From NCBI GenBank assembly GCA_963854835.1, contig OY978530.1, forward strand, positions 17,865,733 to 17,929,732: a stretch of DNA of 64,000 bases. Direction: 5' to 3'. Shown here one piece after another: positions 52,690-63,895 of the stretch; position 1 is the stretch's first letter, and each line of letters starts with the position of its first letter. Position numbers and translations under genes: made by a program. This stretch comes from Megamerina dolium. Taxonomy: Eukaryota; Arthropoda; Insecta; Diptera; Megamerinidae. The notes beneath the pieces are model-generated. The model did not search any database and was not told where the DNA came from. It worked only from the letters and a program-made list of their open reading frames with translations.

Positions 52690-54311
52690 TATTTTTAGTT
52701 AAAACGTATATACTGTGTATTTATATGTGTATCTTAATATTTTATACCTATTTTTATAACTTCTTAACCTCTACTGGCAATCTATCACTTCGGATGCTTT
52801 TTCTTGATTCCCTGTTTCTGTTGAGCCGCTTTCTTCTGTTGTACTGTGGTTAGACGAAGTTCTTGTTAATTCCGCCGTTGCGTTTTGTTTTGTTCTCGAT
52901 GTTGAAACTGATTTAATGTGTCGAAGAGGATTTATTTGGAATGTAGAATTTTGCTCGCCGCACTGCACTCTTTGATCTTTGATCGTTTTCAGATGTGATG
53001 TTGACCATTGTTGTAATCGGCTGAGTTGTAGGACTAAATTTTTTTTCTCTTTCATCGGTACTACTGTTGTATACCACGTAAATTTCTTGTTTACCGTGAT
53101 ATACCGTGGTGTCCAATGTTTAAATGGTTATTACATTACTCCTTTGTAGCATCAGTGTTGTTGTTACTCCATTGTAGCATCAGCGTTGTTGAATTGTAAT
53201 CGTGTCTCCTTTTTATACCTGTGTGACTGACGATTTAATCTGCTGATTAAGCGCTTATCTTTCCAATGTTTATACTTCAGCACTATTTACAAAATAGAAG
53301 CTCAATGCACGTGTTTTGTCAGGTATTTACATTTTCTCTCAACATACCGCATTCAATGGATGAACAACATCTTGCAGTGTAATTTTTTTATATGCAACAC
53401 TACTAAGATATATCGTTATGTGACACCCTGTAACCCATTGTCAAATGCGCGACAACTGAGTCAATAATAGGCGTTCACTATCCAGATAAAAATGTAACAC
53501 ATGAGTCTTGTATGTACACACTGTGTATTGCTGCTGCTATATATCGGTGTGTCTTAACCTTGCTGGATAAGTTGTCTTTCTACTGTGTCAACGTTCCTCT
53601 TTCCTTGAGATGGCGAGATTACCAGTAATATACTTATTGAATTATTTTCTACAAAATTTAAAACTTTCACTTTTATTTTTCATAATTACACCTACATAAT
53701 TATATTAGACTTTTGTTTTATAAAATTTGTAATTGTTATGTTTTTACAAAGTTTTTTAATTTTACTTTAAATGGTTTTTATGTATATTGCATATAATGTA
53801 AGTTTTATATATTAATTTATCTTTCTAAAAATTTAAAACTTGGGGAATGCATCGTTGTTTTACATATTGTATAATTTAACAACAACGTTGCAATTTCCTT
53901 CTGTTGTAATAACCAACTTTTCTGAACTATTCGATTTTCATCTCAGACCGTGGAAGATGGAATGGTAACCCATTAAGTTAATTTTCTCCATATATTCTAT
54001 AACTTCTGTCTCCTATTACTATGACTGACCTATTTTTCATAACGATTTCCTAAACCTATGCATTTCTGTGTACTAACTCGAATTTAACTATTTGATTGCT
54101 TAAAATGCTTGATTAATTAATTCGCCCATGCTCATGAGTATCCACACACCGAATTACAATTCAACGCGATTTATTGCAACAGATATGGTTATACACATGA
54201 CCATGGCAACTTGCCCTATTATATGTCCTGAACGTTAACTAATAGTTCTTACTTCATACGATTGTATTTTATAACCTAACTAAAAAAATTTTTTTTTTAC
54301 CACAGTCACTT
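52690..54311 (-). other. Gypsy 3' non-coding tail with a possible small frameshifted ORF
   Basis: Mostly AT-rich with many stops; no env motif seen. A TATA-like 'ggtataaaaagg' (minus, about 53219-53208) precedes an ATG at 53116. The frame (MDTTVYHGKQEIYVV) meets an 8-T run at 53039-53046. In the shifted frame the sequence continues with polar, Ser/Thr-rich residues to a stop at 52771. Whether this is a relic ORF or chance is uncertain. A 'gtagcatcag(t/c)gttgttg' word is duplicated upstream (53146-53194). Confidence 0.35.
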
Positions 54312-54888
54312 TTATTGATAAAAATGTTTTAGTAAATTATTATGGTACTTTTTACCATTTTGTCCGATTTTGATAGTCGTCGTTACTGGGCTGTCCACAT
54401 TTATCACTTCGTATGGTCCAGTCCAGATGGAACTAAATTTATTTTTTCTAGTCTGATATCTCAGCAATATTTTATCACCTATTTTAAGAATTATTGGGTG
54501 GATTCCTTTGTCGTATTGAATTTTAGCTAACTTCTTTGCTTTTTCTTGATTTTCCCTCACTAACTCATTTGAACTTTGTAGTTGGTATTTTAATACCTTA
54601 TTTTGATCATCTGCATTGTATAGAGGTGATGTTTTTGTTTTTAAGTTTGTCGGCATATCGATATTGAAACCGTATAGAACACTGAATGGTGTCCGTTTTG
54701 TCGAAGTATGTATGGTGTTATTGTGTACATGCATTGCTGATGCTAACCATTGGTCCCAATTTGACCTATCTTCGTTAACAAAACTCCTAAGATATTCTGC
54801 TAAAGGTCTGTGTCTTCTTTCTAAAGAACCATTTGCTTGTGGATGGTATGGTGTAATGTATGTATGTAATTTTTTAACACCCAGCATC

Positions 54889-55651
54889 TGTAATGAATAT
54901 TAACTTAATTTCGCGCTCGTGAGTCAAAGCATCACGTCTCATGTGCTCTGCCAAGTGTGCACGCTGGCTGTATTGATGCTAGGCTCAGCCGGTTGGGGGG
55001 GGGGTTCGAATTTGCAAAGCACATAAGAGGCAGATCACTACAAAAAAAAATCGTGCACTTACCAAAGCCTATTCGAGTAGAAGAAAAAAATAGAAATACC
55101 GGCAAGACCGCCCTTCTCACCATAATCGCCCTCCCTACCATGCCTAATTGCCGTGTCTTACATTAGGCCCAATGCATCCAGGAGAGAGGTATGCTGCTGC
55201 CTGAGGAAGATTAATTTAACCTCGGCAAACTATTATGGCGAATCACTGAAATAATTTTTTCTTTTTAACAATCCATATATATATATACATATACATCTAT
55301 ATTATTCTATTACTTTTTTTTTCTGTATTTAATTCATATCTTATCTTCTTCTTCTCCCGTTTTTTTTTTACAGAATGTTATGTGGTTAGTACTTAGTCTT
55401 CAATTTAAAACAATCCGAAGTTCCCTCTTACAATTTATTTTTCTTCTACATATACATATATAGGCAAAAATAATTGTAACCCCGTAATACAATAATTTCA
55501 TACCTTACTCTACCCTTCGCCATGTTGTTGTTGTTGCCAGATCGATGTGTTGAAATTCTCGAATCGTTGATTTTCTTACACCTCTTCTCTCATTTGATTT
55601 AGAATTGTTCAAAATTTTTAACTCTTGAATATTATATATCTTGTATTTCAT

Positions 55652-55721
<70 letters not shown>

Positions 55722-56859
55722 TTCTCGTGTTCTTATTTTTCTGTTCCATTGGGTTTTTTTTCCCTTCTTTAATCACTCACCTTCTACCTTAGTTCTTTAT
55801 AATTTCGAATTTTTTATCGAATCACATTACTTTTATCACTACTTATAAATTTTGTTATTCACTTTAGTTCTTTCAATTATGTTTTAGGTATGGCAATTAC
55901 ACGTATTTAGCCCTTAGTTCCTTTTTTTTCGAATTGGTTATTGAACCGCATTATTTCTGCCACTACCCATAAAAACCATGTTATCCCTTTTAATAATTTT
56001 TATTAGGTTTTAGGTATCAAGTATTAGTTGAACGACAAATTACACGCATCTGCCCCCTCAGGTGTCTTCACTGTCGCCTTTTATTTTTTTCGCGAACTGT
56101 AATTAATCGTATTATTTTAGTTTTCCTCCCCGGTTGATCATTCTTATATCCATTAGTGTATTATCACGATATGTATTAAACATTGAAGGAGAAGAAGAAG
56201 GAAAAATTTACATTTAATTTTTTTTTCACTAACTTTTGGGTCGTACTGCATGACCACTCATTTTTGACTTCGATGGAATACCTGCTCGACCAACCCCCAT
56301 TTCTTAATCGTCCGCTCTTATATATGATCTTTGTTCACAAGTATTAGATCGTATTGGAAGAATACCGCAAGAATAAATCACGCCACTTAAATTTCTATTT
56401 TATTTTTTTTTATTTTTTTTTCTCCCCGCCATATACACCTTCACCTTCCTCACCTCACCAACACTGATCCCCTTCTCAGCAATTGCACATGTATCTTCTT
56501 ACTCTGTTACACCAACCAATGATCTTGTATGATCATGATTATCCATACCACGAAGGGCTCTCTTAATTGATTGAACAGTTACTCCCATTCTCTCTTCCTC
56601 TCTAATGGTAAGTAAAGAGATTAGATCATCCGAATTATAGTAATTCATACTATTCTTGAATGGAAGAAGACACGGCATATACATATTTGTGAGAGGGAAG
56701 AGAAAAAGTGAGGGAGAGAAAAAAAAAACAGATCATACGATTTATGCATGTCATTATAAATGCACGCAAGGGAAAGGAATTAACAAATGTACAAGCAGAG
56801 ATATGGATGTGAAATATATACCGTGGGCAGGAATTGGTCGATGTGCGGCTCATGTTACA
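54889..56859. mobile_element. 1,971-bp insertion with TG...CA ends, probably a solo LTR
   Basis: It begins tgtaatgaa and ends catgttaca, i.e. inverted TGTAA/TTACA termini. It is flanked by a 4-bp duplication CATC (54885-54888 and 56860-56863). No transposase or pol motif was found inside; the content is T-rich, with a (TA)n run and a G10 tract near 54995. The features fit a long solo LTR, though a non-autonomous LTR element is also possible. Confidence 0.72.
55653..55721. repeat. (TA)n microsatellite
   Basis: An uninterrupted TA run of nearly 70 bases inside the TG...CA insertion. Likely length-polymorphic. Confidence 0.95.
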
Positions 56860-57337
56860 CATCTTGCATGTATCGGAAAACAATTTCGAAGTGAAATTCG
56901 TACCATTATCAGTTACTAAAATTTTTGGTATGTTATAACGCGCAATAACTTCGTTGTAAAACGCTTTTGCTACTGTGCTAGCTTCAGCATCTGGTATAGC
57001 TACGCAAATAAAAAATTTTGAAAAATCATATTGAAATGTAAGTATGTATTTGTTTCCAGATGTTGTCTCTGGCAGAATTCCTACCATGTCCACATATACC
57101 TTTTCAAATGGCTTAGATGGTGTATCAGTTAGTATCATTGGCATTTTTGTGAGCCTCGAGCTCTTGTTAGTTTGACATTTTTACAATTTTTAACATATTC
57201 CTTAATTTGGCTTCGCATACTTTTCCACCTATACTGTCTTCTAATCCTGAAATGAGTTTTCAGAGCACCCTGATGCCCTCCTAAAGGTGAATCATGGAAG
57301 TTGCGAAGTTTCGTCAATATATCCTTTTCATCAGTAA

Positions 57338-57403
57338 GAAAATCCAGAAGATCAGGAGAACAAGAATGCGGATCTTCTTGTTCTCCTGATCTTCTGGATT
57401 TTC
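57338..57403. repeat. Perfect 28-bp-arm inverted repeat in gypsy pol
   Basis: The arms at 57338-57365 (gaaaatccagaagatcagga...) and 57376-57403 are exact reverse complements around a 10-base spacer. They lie in the acidic linker between RNase H and integrase. Confidence 0.95.
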
Positions 57404-57513
57404 ATATAGTTCCATTTCGTCACCAGAGCTTTCATCAGGCTCTTCTTGGCTTTCGGTTTTATCGACTTAATTCCTTTCCATAGAACGAGTCACAACCATC
57501 GTTGACTCCTGAT

Positions 57514-57861
57514 TCAGTTGTAGAACACTGCATCCGCGTTCAAGTTCCTTTTGTCTGTTTTATAAATTATTTCAAAAACAAATTCAGATAGTTTATGTCT
57601 GAAACGTTCCAAGGGTGATGTTTTGTCTTTCAGATTGGCAATTCCTCTTAAGGGCTGATGGTCAGTGTAGACTTTGAGTAATCTACCCAGTAGATAAGTT
57701 CTATAATTCGTTACAGCCCACACTTCCTTTTCAATGGTGGAATATCTTTTCTCAGTATCACTAGGTGCTCTGCTCGCAAAAGCTATTGGTCGATCTTTTC
57801 CAATTTCACCTTGCGATAGAACTGCCTCCAAGGCTTTATTGCTCACATCTGTTGTCAGCAC
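57514..57861 (-). pseudogene. gypsy RNase H domain
   Basis: 115 codons open on the minus strand: LTTDVSNKALEAVLSQG (catalytic Asp), RPIAFASRAPSDTEKRYSTI (with EKE following) and YTDHQPLRGIANLKDKTSP (catalytic Asp), ending near FEIIYKTDKRNLNADA. A TAA near 57900 separates it from RT. It matches the plus-strand copy at 39990-40150 and 42160 onward. Confidence 0.85.
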
Positions 57862-57917
57862 AAAAGGTTTGGAATAATCAGGATATGCTAAAATTGGTTA
57901 AGAGCAAATTGACTCCT

Positions 57918-58727
57918 TTAAATCTTTAAAACCTTTCTGACATTACTGGGATCTGGCAATGCCCCTTCCTCAGTGCACTTATGACCTAGGTAAATTATCT
58001 CTTTTCGCAAAAATTGGCACTTCTCTGTATTTAGTTTTAAGTTATGTTTACGTAAGAGTTCAAGTAATCTCCGCAGACGCGGTTCATGTTGTGCCAAATT
58101 CCGACCGTAGACAACAATGTCATCCAAATATACAAAGCAATCTATTCCCTGGAGTCCAGTCAATACGTGAGTCATTAGTTTTTGAAAAGTATCAGGTGCT
58201 CCCGTTAACTCAAAAGGCATTCTATTAAATTCGTAATGCCCGACACCTGAACTAAAAGCGGATTTTTCTCTGTCAAACTCTTCCATTAGCACTTGATGAT
58301 ATCCACTGGCCAGATCAAGTGTAGGGAAATATCTACTATGACCTAACTGATCCAATATCTCATAAATGCGTGGAATTGGGAAAACCTGTTTAATGGTGGC
58401 ATCGTTCAGTTTTCTGAAATCAACAACCAGTCTCCATTTCCTTTTTCCATCGCTTCCCACCTTCTTTTGAACTAATATTATTGGGGAATTCCATGGGGAA
58501 GAACTGGGAACGATTATTTCATCGTCCAACATTTTATTTACCTGTCTATTAATATCTTCCTTATTCACTTCAGGTAACCTGTACTGTCTCTGATTTATAT
58601 GTGCCTCATCTGTCTTTACTGGTATCGTGTGCTTTATACCGGTTGTGTAAGACAATTTATCGCCTTCCAAATAAAACAAATCGTGAAATAACTTGAAGAT
58701 GTCTTCCATCGATTTTCTTTCTTCCAT
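57918..58727 (-). pseudogene. gypsy reverse transcriptase, core intact
   Basis: A 269-codon open frame covering the whole RT core: [78 protein letters not shown] and the catalytic CFVYLDDIVVYG near 58130. It is the only gypsy RT in the window with an unbroken YLDD. It ends near the thumb at 57918, where the frame is lost before RNase H. It probably once formed part of one gag-pol or pol ORF with its neighbours. Confidence 0.85.
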
Positions 58728-59931
58728 ATTTAGGTCTGAATCTAACTTAACCGTTTCTAATATTTTAGTTACCCTCTTGTACTTACTCTTTTCCCTAACG
58801 CTATTTATTTTAAAAACTGTATCATGCTATATTTTCTCTAGATGATTAAATTTAACTATATTAACTCTCATATCGTTACACACAGAATACGATTTCGTAT
58901 TTGTATTCAGTATTGGTACATAACCTTTATTATTTGTGACACATCCCAATGTCTCACATAAGAATATTCCGGGAGAAACTTCCTGTTTTTCCACTATAAC
59001 CGTTTCCAAATCAGTGTTTACATTCAAGGGAACTATCCTTATAGTTCTCCCTGGTACTACATCCTCACTGTTGTAGAGTACTATATTAGCCTCGTTCAAT
59101 GATTTGAGAGGTAAAGTCATTAAATGCTGTTTTCGCTCATCGAAAAAAAATCAGCTTCTTTTTCATAGTATTGAGAACCGATCGGTTCCATAAATTGTCT
59201 CGTCCTAGGATACCATCTGCAGGTATCCCTCTCTTTTCAGATATAATATGTAATTCTAAATTCAATTCATTAGTCCTTTCATGTTGGACTATTATTGGTC
59301 CTAACGTGGTGAAAAATCCTCCGAATGCACCACTAAAATTTTTCCTTGCATTCCCTTTCTTGCTAACAATTTTGTTAATTACTGTTGATTTTACTAAACT
59401 GGTATCTGCCCCAGAGTCTACAAATAAAATGAGTTTTCCATTTTTTGCTTCCTCACACGGGAACTCAATGAACACATCATCTACATCAGAGACTCCAAAA
59501 CGATAACCACGATTGCTATCACTGGATGCGCAAAATGGGTCAACAATCCCTCTGGACGCCTGACTACCAACTTCCACCATCCTACTATCTGACGTGGAGG
59601 GTGTGTCAACAATCTTTAAAGACGCATAATTGACACCTGTTATTTCAGCTGACCTACTTTTAGCAAAATTTTGGGGTTCCCGGTTATTGGCCGTACCTGG
59701 GCCCCCCGTTGTTTCCCTGAGTCTTTTCCAAGTCTTTGCGTTTGTAACAATCGGCAATCCTGTGTCCGGGCATCCTGCAAAAGAAACATTTAGTTTCGGA
59801 CTTACTCCGATTAGGCCGTACATTTTCCTGGCTTCCCTTACTATGGCTTGTTTTTGGAGTATAATTCCCTTTACGGCTTTTTTAAACGATGTTTGTGAAC
59901 GATGTACAAGATAGATTGAACTCATGCCCAT
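58728..59931 (-). pseudogene. gypsy protease and pre-RT linker
   Basis: 59931-59137 (264 codons) begins near the gag end and contains the retropepsin active site LILFVDSGADTSLV near 59420 and the downstream GILGRDNLWNRSVL block (flap and second conserved Gly). 59120-58827 encodes the linker (NTDLETVIVEKQEVSPGIF), followed by stops before RT at 58727. The zinc knuckle (CIKCKQYGHEFNLSC) sits just upstream, near 59975-59935, in a different frame. Confidence 0.82.
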
Positions 59932-60022
59932 ATTGCTTACATTTTATACAGAAGGGCGTATTTTCCCTTTAAAACATTCGTCCCTGGTGTGTCCCTTTTG
60001 TAGCAGAAGGATTTTCCTTATT

Positions 60023-61570
60023 CTATGAGTACTGATCTGCCTTAAATGACACTTTATTATTTCTGTTGTGGTGGACCACTACTATGTTACCTGTTTGGGT
60101 TTGGCAATCTTCATAAGAATTTAATAAGGTATTGAGACCTACATTGGCTCCCATTTTAAGTGTGTAGTGCTGTTGCCCTCTGTTGAGCAGGATATTCGTA
60201 TTTACGGCTTCCTCCGCTAGTTCCTCTAACGTGCCTGTCTTACTTAGCATATGGACTGAGGCAGAGACAGCGGCGCACATAGTGTGCCAGTGTCCTGCAT
60301 TGGCAAGCAGGAGGATGTCCACACTGAGTCGCCAATTTATTGATGAACTCGAAATGTGGAACATACCCCACAAGGAGATGCTTGAAATAACGCGTGATGT
60401 TATTATGAGGAAGGAAGTAGAAGAATTCTGCAACCGAACAAATAATTAACACACGATTTGAGGGACGAAAAGGGACCCATATAAGTGGTCTGATTCGGCT
60501 AATCCCTAAATTTATATATATATAGCATATGGACTCTAAGCATTGGTTCACTAAGGCCTGTTATGAACGATTTCTTTGTGGACTTCTCTATCTCCTGCAG
60601 CAGTGCTAGGTCTTCTTTTCCCCCATATGAGGCTTTGACACAGTGAGTTGCAGCTGTTTTCAATTCGTCTAATCTCCTGGCGAACTCACTTATGCTTTCT
60701 TGTGATAATTGCCGTGCAAACTGAATTTGGTGAGCTGTATTATTTTCAGGTATGTGTTTCTTAGAAGTTTATATAATTCTTCCAAATTGGCAAATGTTTT
60801 CGCCAATAACAAATTAAGCACATCTCTGTATAGAAGTTGCTTTATGTAGGATATGAAATCTTCCAACTTATCTGATTTTATTCCTTTGCTGGCTAATTCA
60901 CACCCAGCGATAAATTGGTGGACTTCAGTTCTTAAATTTTTTGATTCAGCTCCAGTGAGTACTGGAACTAGTCTACTAACCATCTGCGCTATCTCGACTA
61001 TACGCATTTTTTTCGTTGTTTGTGGCTGCGAGTTCATAAGTATCTTCCTTACAGGTGTACGACGAGAAGAGGTGTCTCTTCTGCTAAACTGCGTTCCCTT
61101 TCAAGATTTATTACTTGGGCCTAGAGAGCGCTTATTTGCTCAGTGTCTATGGACGTTCTGAGTCTCTTTTCTATAAATTCCTCGGAAATATTTCTCTCCT
61201 TAAGTAATCCTTCTAACTCCTGATTCCTTCTGTGGAGTTCTACGTTCTTTGTGACTAGTTGTTCAGCTTCCAATCCTTGGTTCACAATCCTTAACCTGAG
61301 GTGTCTTACTTGCGCCTCCGCTGCATCCAAATTGCCCTTCACGACTAAACTTGCTTCACCCTGTGTTTCTAAAAGGTCTTTTAATTCTGTTAATGTAGCT
61401 TCCAGCTCCTCACCTGGTGCTAGTACTTTGCCGTGCTGCATTTTCGATTCGATGAGCTCGTATTGCTCGTAAGTACTATGTTTCTTAATTAAATCCCACA
61501 CGAAAGTGGTGGCTGCCTGAATTGCTATATCTAAGGAGATACTAACCTCCATCAGAATATCCTGGAACAC
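60023..61570 (-). pseudogene. gypsy gag, broken and interrupted
   Basis: The N-terminal part, 61570-61121 (MFQDILMEVSISLDIAIQAA), is followed by long Glu/Leu-rich heptad-like sequence (LEATLTELKDLLETQGEASL; VTKNVELHRRNQELEGLLKE) predicting a coiled coil. 61037-60690 is a gag capsid-like helical region (FISYIKQLLYRDVLNLLLA). The rest, to 60536, is frameshifted. A 266-bp LINE tail interrupts it at 60258-60523. The remainder to 60023 includes NVGLNTLLNSYEDCQTQTGN. It starts 80 bases after the PBS, a normal spacing. Confidence 0.78.
60258..60523 (+). mobile_element. 266-bp 5'-truncated LINE tail inserted in gypsy gag
   Basis: A 12-bp target-site duplication, agcatatggact, lies at 60246-60257 and 60524-60535. 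The insert encodes the C-terminus of a LINE ORF2 (TAAHIVCQCPALASRRM..., ending FCNRTNN and a stop at 60449), then a short 3' UTR ending in a TA repeat. The HIVCQCPALA motif is the usual end of ORF2 in the I/jockey-like groups; the family is not determined. Confidence 0.85.
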
Positions 61571-61650
61571 AAATCTATTTGTATGCCCTAGGGAACAATG
61601 GAATCCTAATACTGCGTAAAATATCTTGTCTTACAAAATACTTCGCAGTA

Positions 61651-61667
61651 TCCTACCGGCTGCGCCA
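61651..61667 (-). other. Primer-binding site of minus-strand gypsy
   Basis: The minus strand reads TGGCGCAGCCGGTAGGA three to four bases after the LTR end. TGGCGCAG-type sites are common in insect gypsy elements. Confidence 0.82.
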
Positions 61668-61670
61668 AAA

Positions 61671-62719
61671 TGTTGTGTCGTTTTTTTCTGACACCGTAAC
61701 CTTTGCTTAGATATCTTATAGTTTAGGACTTACCCTTTTTTATTCTCTTGCTGCTTCCTGCTTCCTTTATTTTACTTGCCCACACAATTACTTTCACAAT
61801 TATTAAGTTTTTGTTTTTCACGGTTTAGTTTTATTGGTCCAAAGGTTTTTCTTTCACAATGCGTTTTTAGGGAATGCACCTAATACAAGATTCTTTACAA
61901 TTCAACTTTGTTTTTAGTATGTAAAATCCTTTACAATATACACTTGGTTTTTAGGATGTAAAATCCTTTACAATATAAACTTTGTTTTTAGGATGTAAAA
62001 TCCTTTACAATATACACTTGTTTACTTACTCATTCTTCGAGTTATCTTAATTGACTCGATTCACTAATTGTCTGACTGCATTCATTTCAGGCCTTGTCTT
62101 AGTTTATATAGCCTAAAATATATATCATAATTTACAATTTAACCCCATTTTAGTATAAAAGAATTTCTGAAGAAATGGCAATTTCTTAAGTAGGTCAATT
62201 CATTGCAATTTCTTCAGTAGTTCATATTTATAACTTATTTTTAGTAAGTCATTATTATTATTTGTAGTTAATACTTCTTGCTGTAAATATTGTGCATGCG
62301 TTCAATGTTACGTATTTTGTTTTTCTTTTCGGCTTTTATTTTCTTTTCACTGTGTATGGTTGTTGAATTATTTCATAATCATATAGCGAGGTTCGATGAC
62401 CCGTTGGTTCTTTTGTTATTGTTTAATATTTTATTTATTATTTATTTATTATTTTTCTTCTTCTTCGTTCTTTGGTTTTCATGGTTGTGAAATTGTTCTA
62501 CAATCATACAGTGAGGTACGATGATGCTGACCACGCATTTTTATAAATTTGCTACAACCCATTTTAGCCAATGATAATTACATTATGCATAGTGTGTTGA
62601 TTATCATTACTTAATGGTTACACATAATAAAATAACATAATGATAATAATAATATTACTATAACAATTGTAGTGAGTCAAAATGCATAAATTAGATGAGC
62701 ATTATTTTGACTCACAACA
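61671..62719 (-). repeat. 5' LTR of minus-strand gypsy, 1,049 bp
   Basis: On the minus strand it starts TGTTGTGAGTC (62719) and ends GACACAACA (61671), so the termini are inverted TGTTGTG/CACAACA. It contains a short tandem 'atgtaaaatcctttacaata' repeat at about 61915-62015. The first 110 bases recur at 49703-49812. Confidence 0.87.
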
Positions 62720-62729
62720 CATACCACCA

Positions 62730-62925
62730 TAAAACGAACACCTTTCACCATACTATACGACTTTAACCCCGACATACCAACAAATCTGAAAACGAAAGGA
62801 ACACCATTTTGTAACGCATGAGACCAAAATAAGTTAATAAAATATCAAATACAGAGGTCCCACTAACTAATTAAGGAAAATCAGGAAAAGGGAAAAGAAA
62901 ACGCCAATAGACATTACGACAAGAA
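62730..62925 (+). pseudogene. gypsy integrase C-terminal fragment
   Basis: Degenerate codons (TPFTILYDF-like near 62738, then NPDIPTNLKTK) match the region after the integrase core in the other gypsy copies (near 43570 and 54700). It is cut at 62925 by the mariner. Confidence 0.7.
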
Positions 62926-63895
62926 CTGGTTTCGTCGGTTCAAAGAAGGCCATTTTGACTTGAGTGATAAGAAGCGTGAATATAGACCCAGAAAAGTTGA
63001 GGACCATGATTTGCAGGCTCTTTTGGATGAGGACGACACCCAATCGCAAAAAATGCTTGCCGAACGGTTAGGTGTTACTCAACAAGCCATTTCCATATGT
63101 TTACGAGCCATGGGGAAGGTTCAAAAATTTGGAAAATGGATACCCCATGAATAGAACGATAGGCAGATGGAGCGACGCCAAAACACATGCGAAATCTTGC
63201 TTGCTAGACAAAAAAGAAAGTTGTTCCTGCATCTTGTGGTGACTTTCGATGAAAAGTGGGTATATTTTGAGAATCCTAAATGAAAAAAATCGTGGGTCGA
63301 TCCCGGCCAACCAGTAACTTCTTCTCCAAGACCAAATCGCTTTGGACGCAAGACGGATGCTGTGCGTTTGGTGGGATCAGCAGGGTGTCCTCTACTACCA
63401 CCTGTTGAAACCTGGTGAAACTGTCAATGCCTACCGTTACCACCAACAACTAGTGAAATTGCGCCATGTTTTGGGTGAAAAAAGGCCTGGTTATGAACAA
63501 AGGCATGAGAAGGTGATTTTTCTCCACGACAACGCCCCATCGCACACGTCAAAACTGGTCCAAAACTACTTGGACACACTCAATTCGGAGGTACTACCTC
63601 ATCCCGCTTATTCACCAGACCTGGCCCTTTCTGACTATCACCTGTTTTCGTCTATGGGTCACGCGCTCGCCGAACAGCACTTAGATTCGTATGAAGACAT
63701 CGGAAAATGGCTTGACGAGTGGTTTGCCTTGAAAAATGAGGAATTCTTTTGGCATGGTATACACAAATTGCCCGAGAGATGGGAAAAATGTATAGCTAGT
63801 GAGGGCAAATACTTTGAATAAATTAATTTTTGGCTTTCTATGGAAAAAAATGTGTTTTCTTTTACTGAAAAACAGGGGATTTAAGCTTGTACAAA
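62926..63895 (+). mobile_element. mariner transposon, mauritiana type, 5'-truncated
   Basis: Homologous to the minus-strand copy at 30043-31141. The first ~50 codons are missing where it abuts gypsy sequence. The 3' terminal repeat word (atttaagcttgtaca) lies at about 63879-63893, the same as in the other copy. Confidence 0.87.
62930..63821 (+). pseudogene. mariner transposase, DD34D residues retained
   Basis: Starts in the N-terminal domain (WFRRFKEGHFDLSDKKREYR), then LAERLGVTQQAISICLRAMG to a TAG at 63152. Next come RRQNTCEILLARQKR and FDEKWVYFENPK (first Asp near 63249), followed by a TGA at 63281 and a one-base shift near 63350. 63342-63821 is open to the natural end, with FLHDNAPSHTSKL (second Asp) and SPDLALSDYHLF (third Asp, 34 residues between). 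Two stops and one shift separate it from an open frame. Confidence 0.87.

Larger units (their letters stand above)
54312..57317 (-). pseudogene. gypsy integrase, split by a TG...CA insertion
   Basis: The zinc-binding N-terminal part lies at 57317-57135 (FHDSPLGGHQGALKTHF, then VKNCKNVK, where the second Cys of a CxxC is missing). The core at 57144-56860 has VDMVGILPETTSGN (first Asp) and ILVTDNGTNFTSKLF (second Asp). It breaks off at the insertion and resumes at 54887 with GVKKLHTYITPYHPQANGS (with the Glu region following) through to the stop at 54312. Insertion aside, this half reads open and is the best-preserved gypsy integrase in the window. Confidence 0.85.
49703..62719 (-). mobile_element. 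Ty3/gypsy LTR retrotransposon with three nested insertions
   Basis: In minus orientation: 5' LTR (62719-61671), PBS (61667-61651), gag (61570-60023), protease, RT, RNase H, integrase (to 54312), a ~1.7-kb non-coding tail, purine tract and a truncated 3' LTR (49812-49703). Insertions: LINE tail 60258-60523, TG...CA element 54889-56859 and piggyBac 49903-52684. Without them it is about 8 kb. No env-like ORF is evident. PBS type and protein style resemble the 17.6/412-like insect gypsy groups (inference). Confidence 0.88.

Noticed and set aside
52690..54311. Gypsy env gene
   Set aside because: Position fits an env, but no signal peptide, cleavage site or membrane anchor is visible and stops are dense in every minus frame.
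54950..55025. tRNA-like B-box ('ggttcgaat') after a G-rich run
   Set aside because: No matching A-box spacing, acceptor stem or anticodon arm could be folded; it lies inside the TG...CA insertion.
59171..59914. Plus-strand ORFs of 111 and 94 aa
   Set aside because: Antisense to the gypsy protease region, which carries the recognisable DSGA active site.
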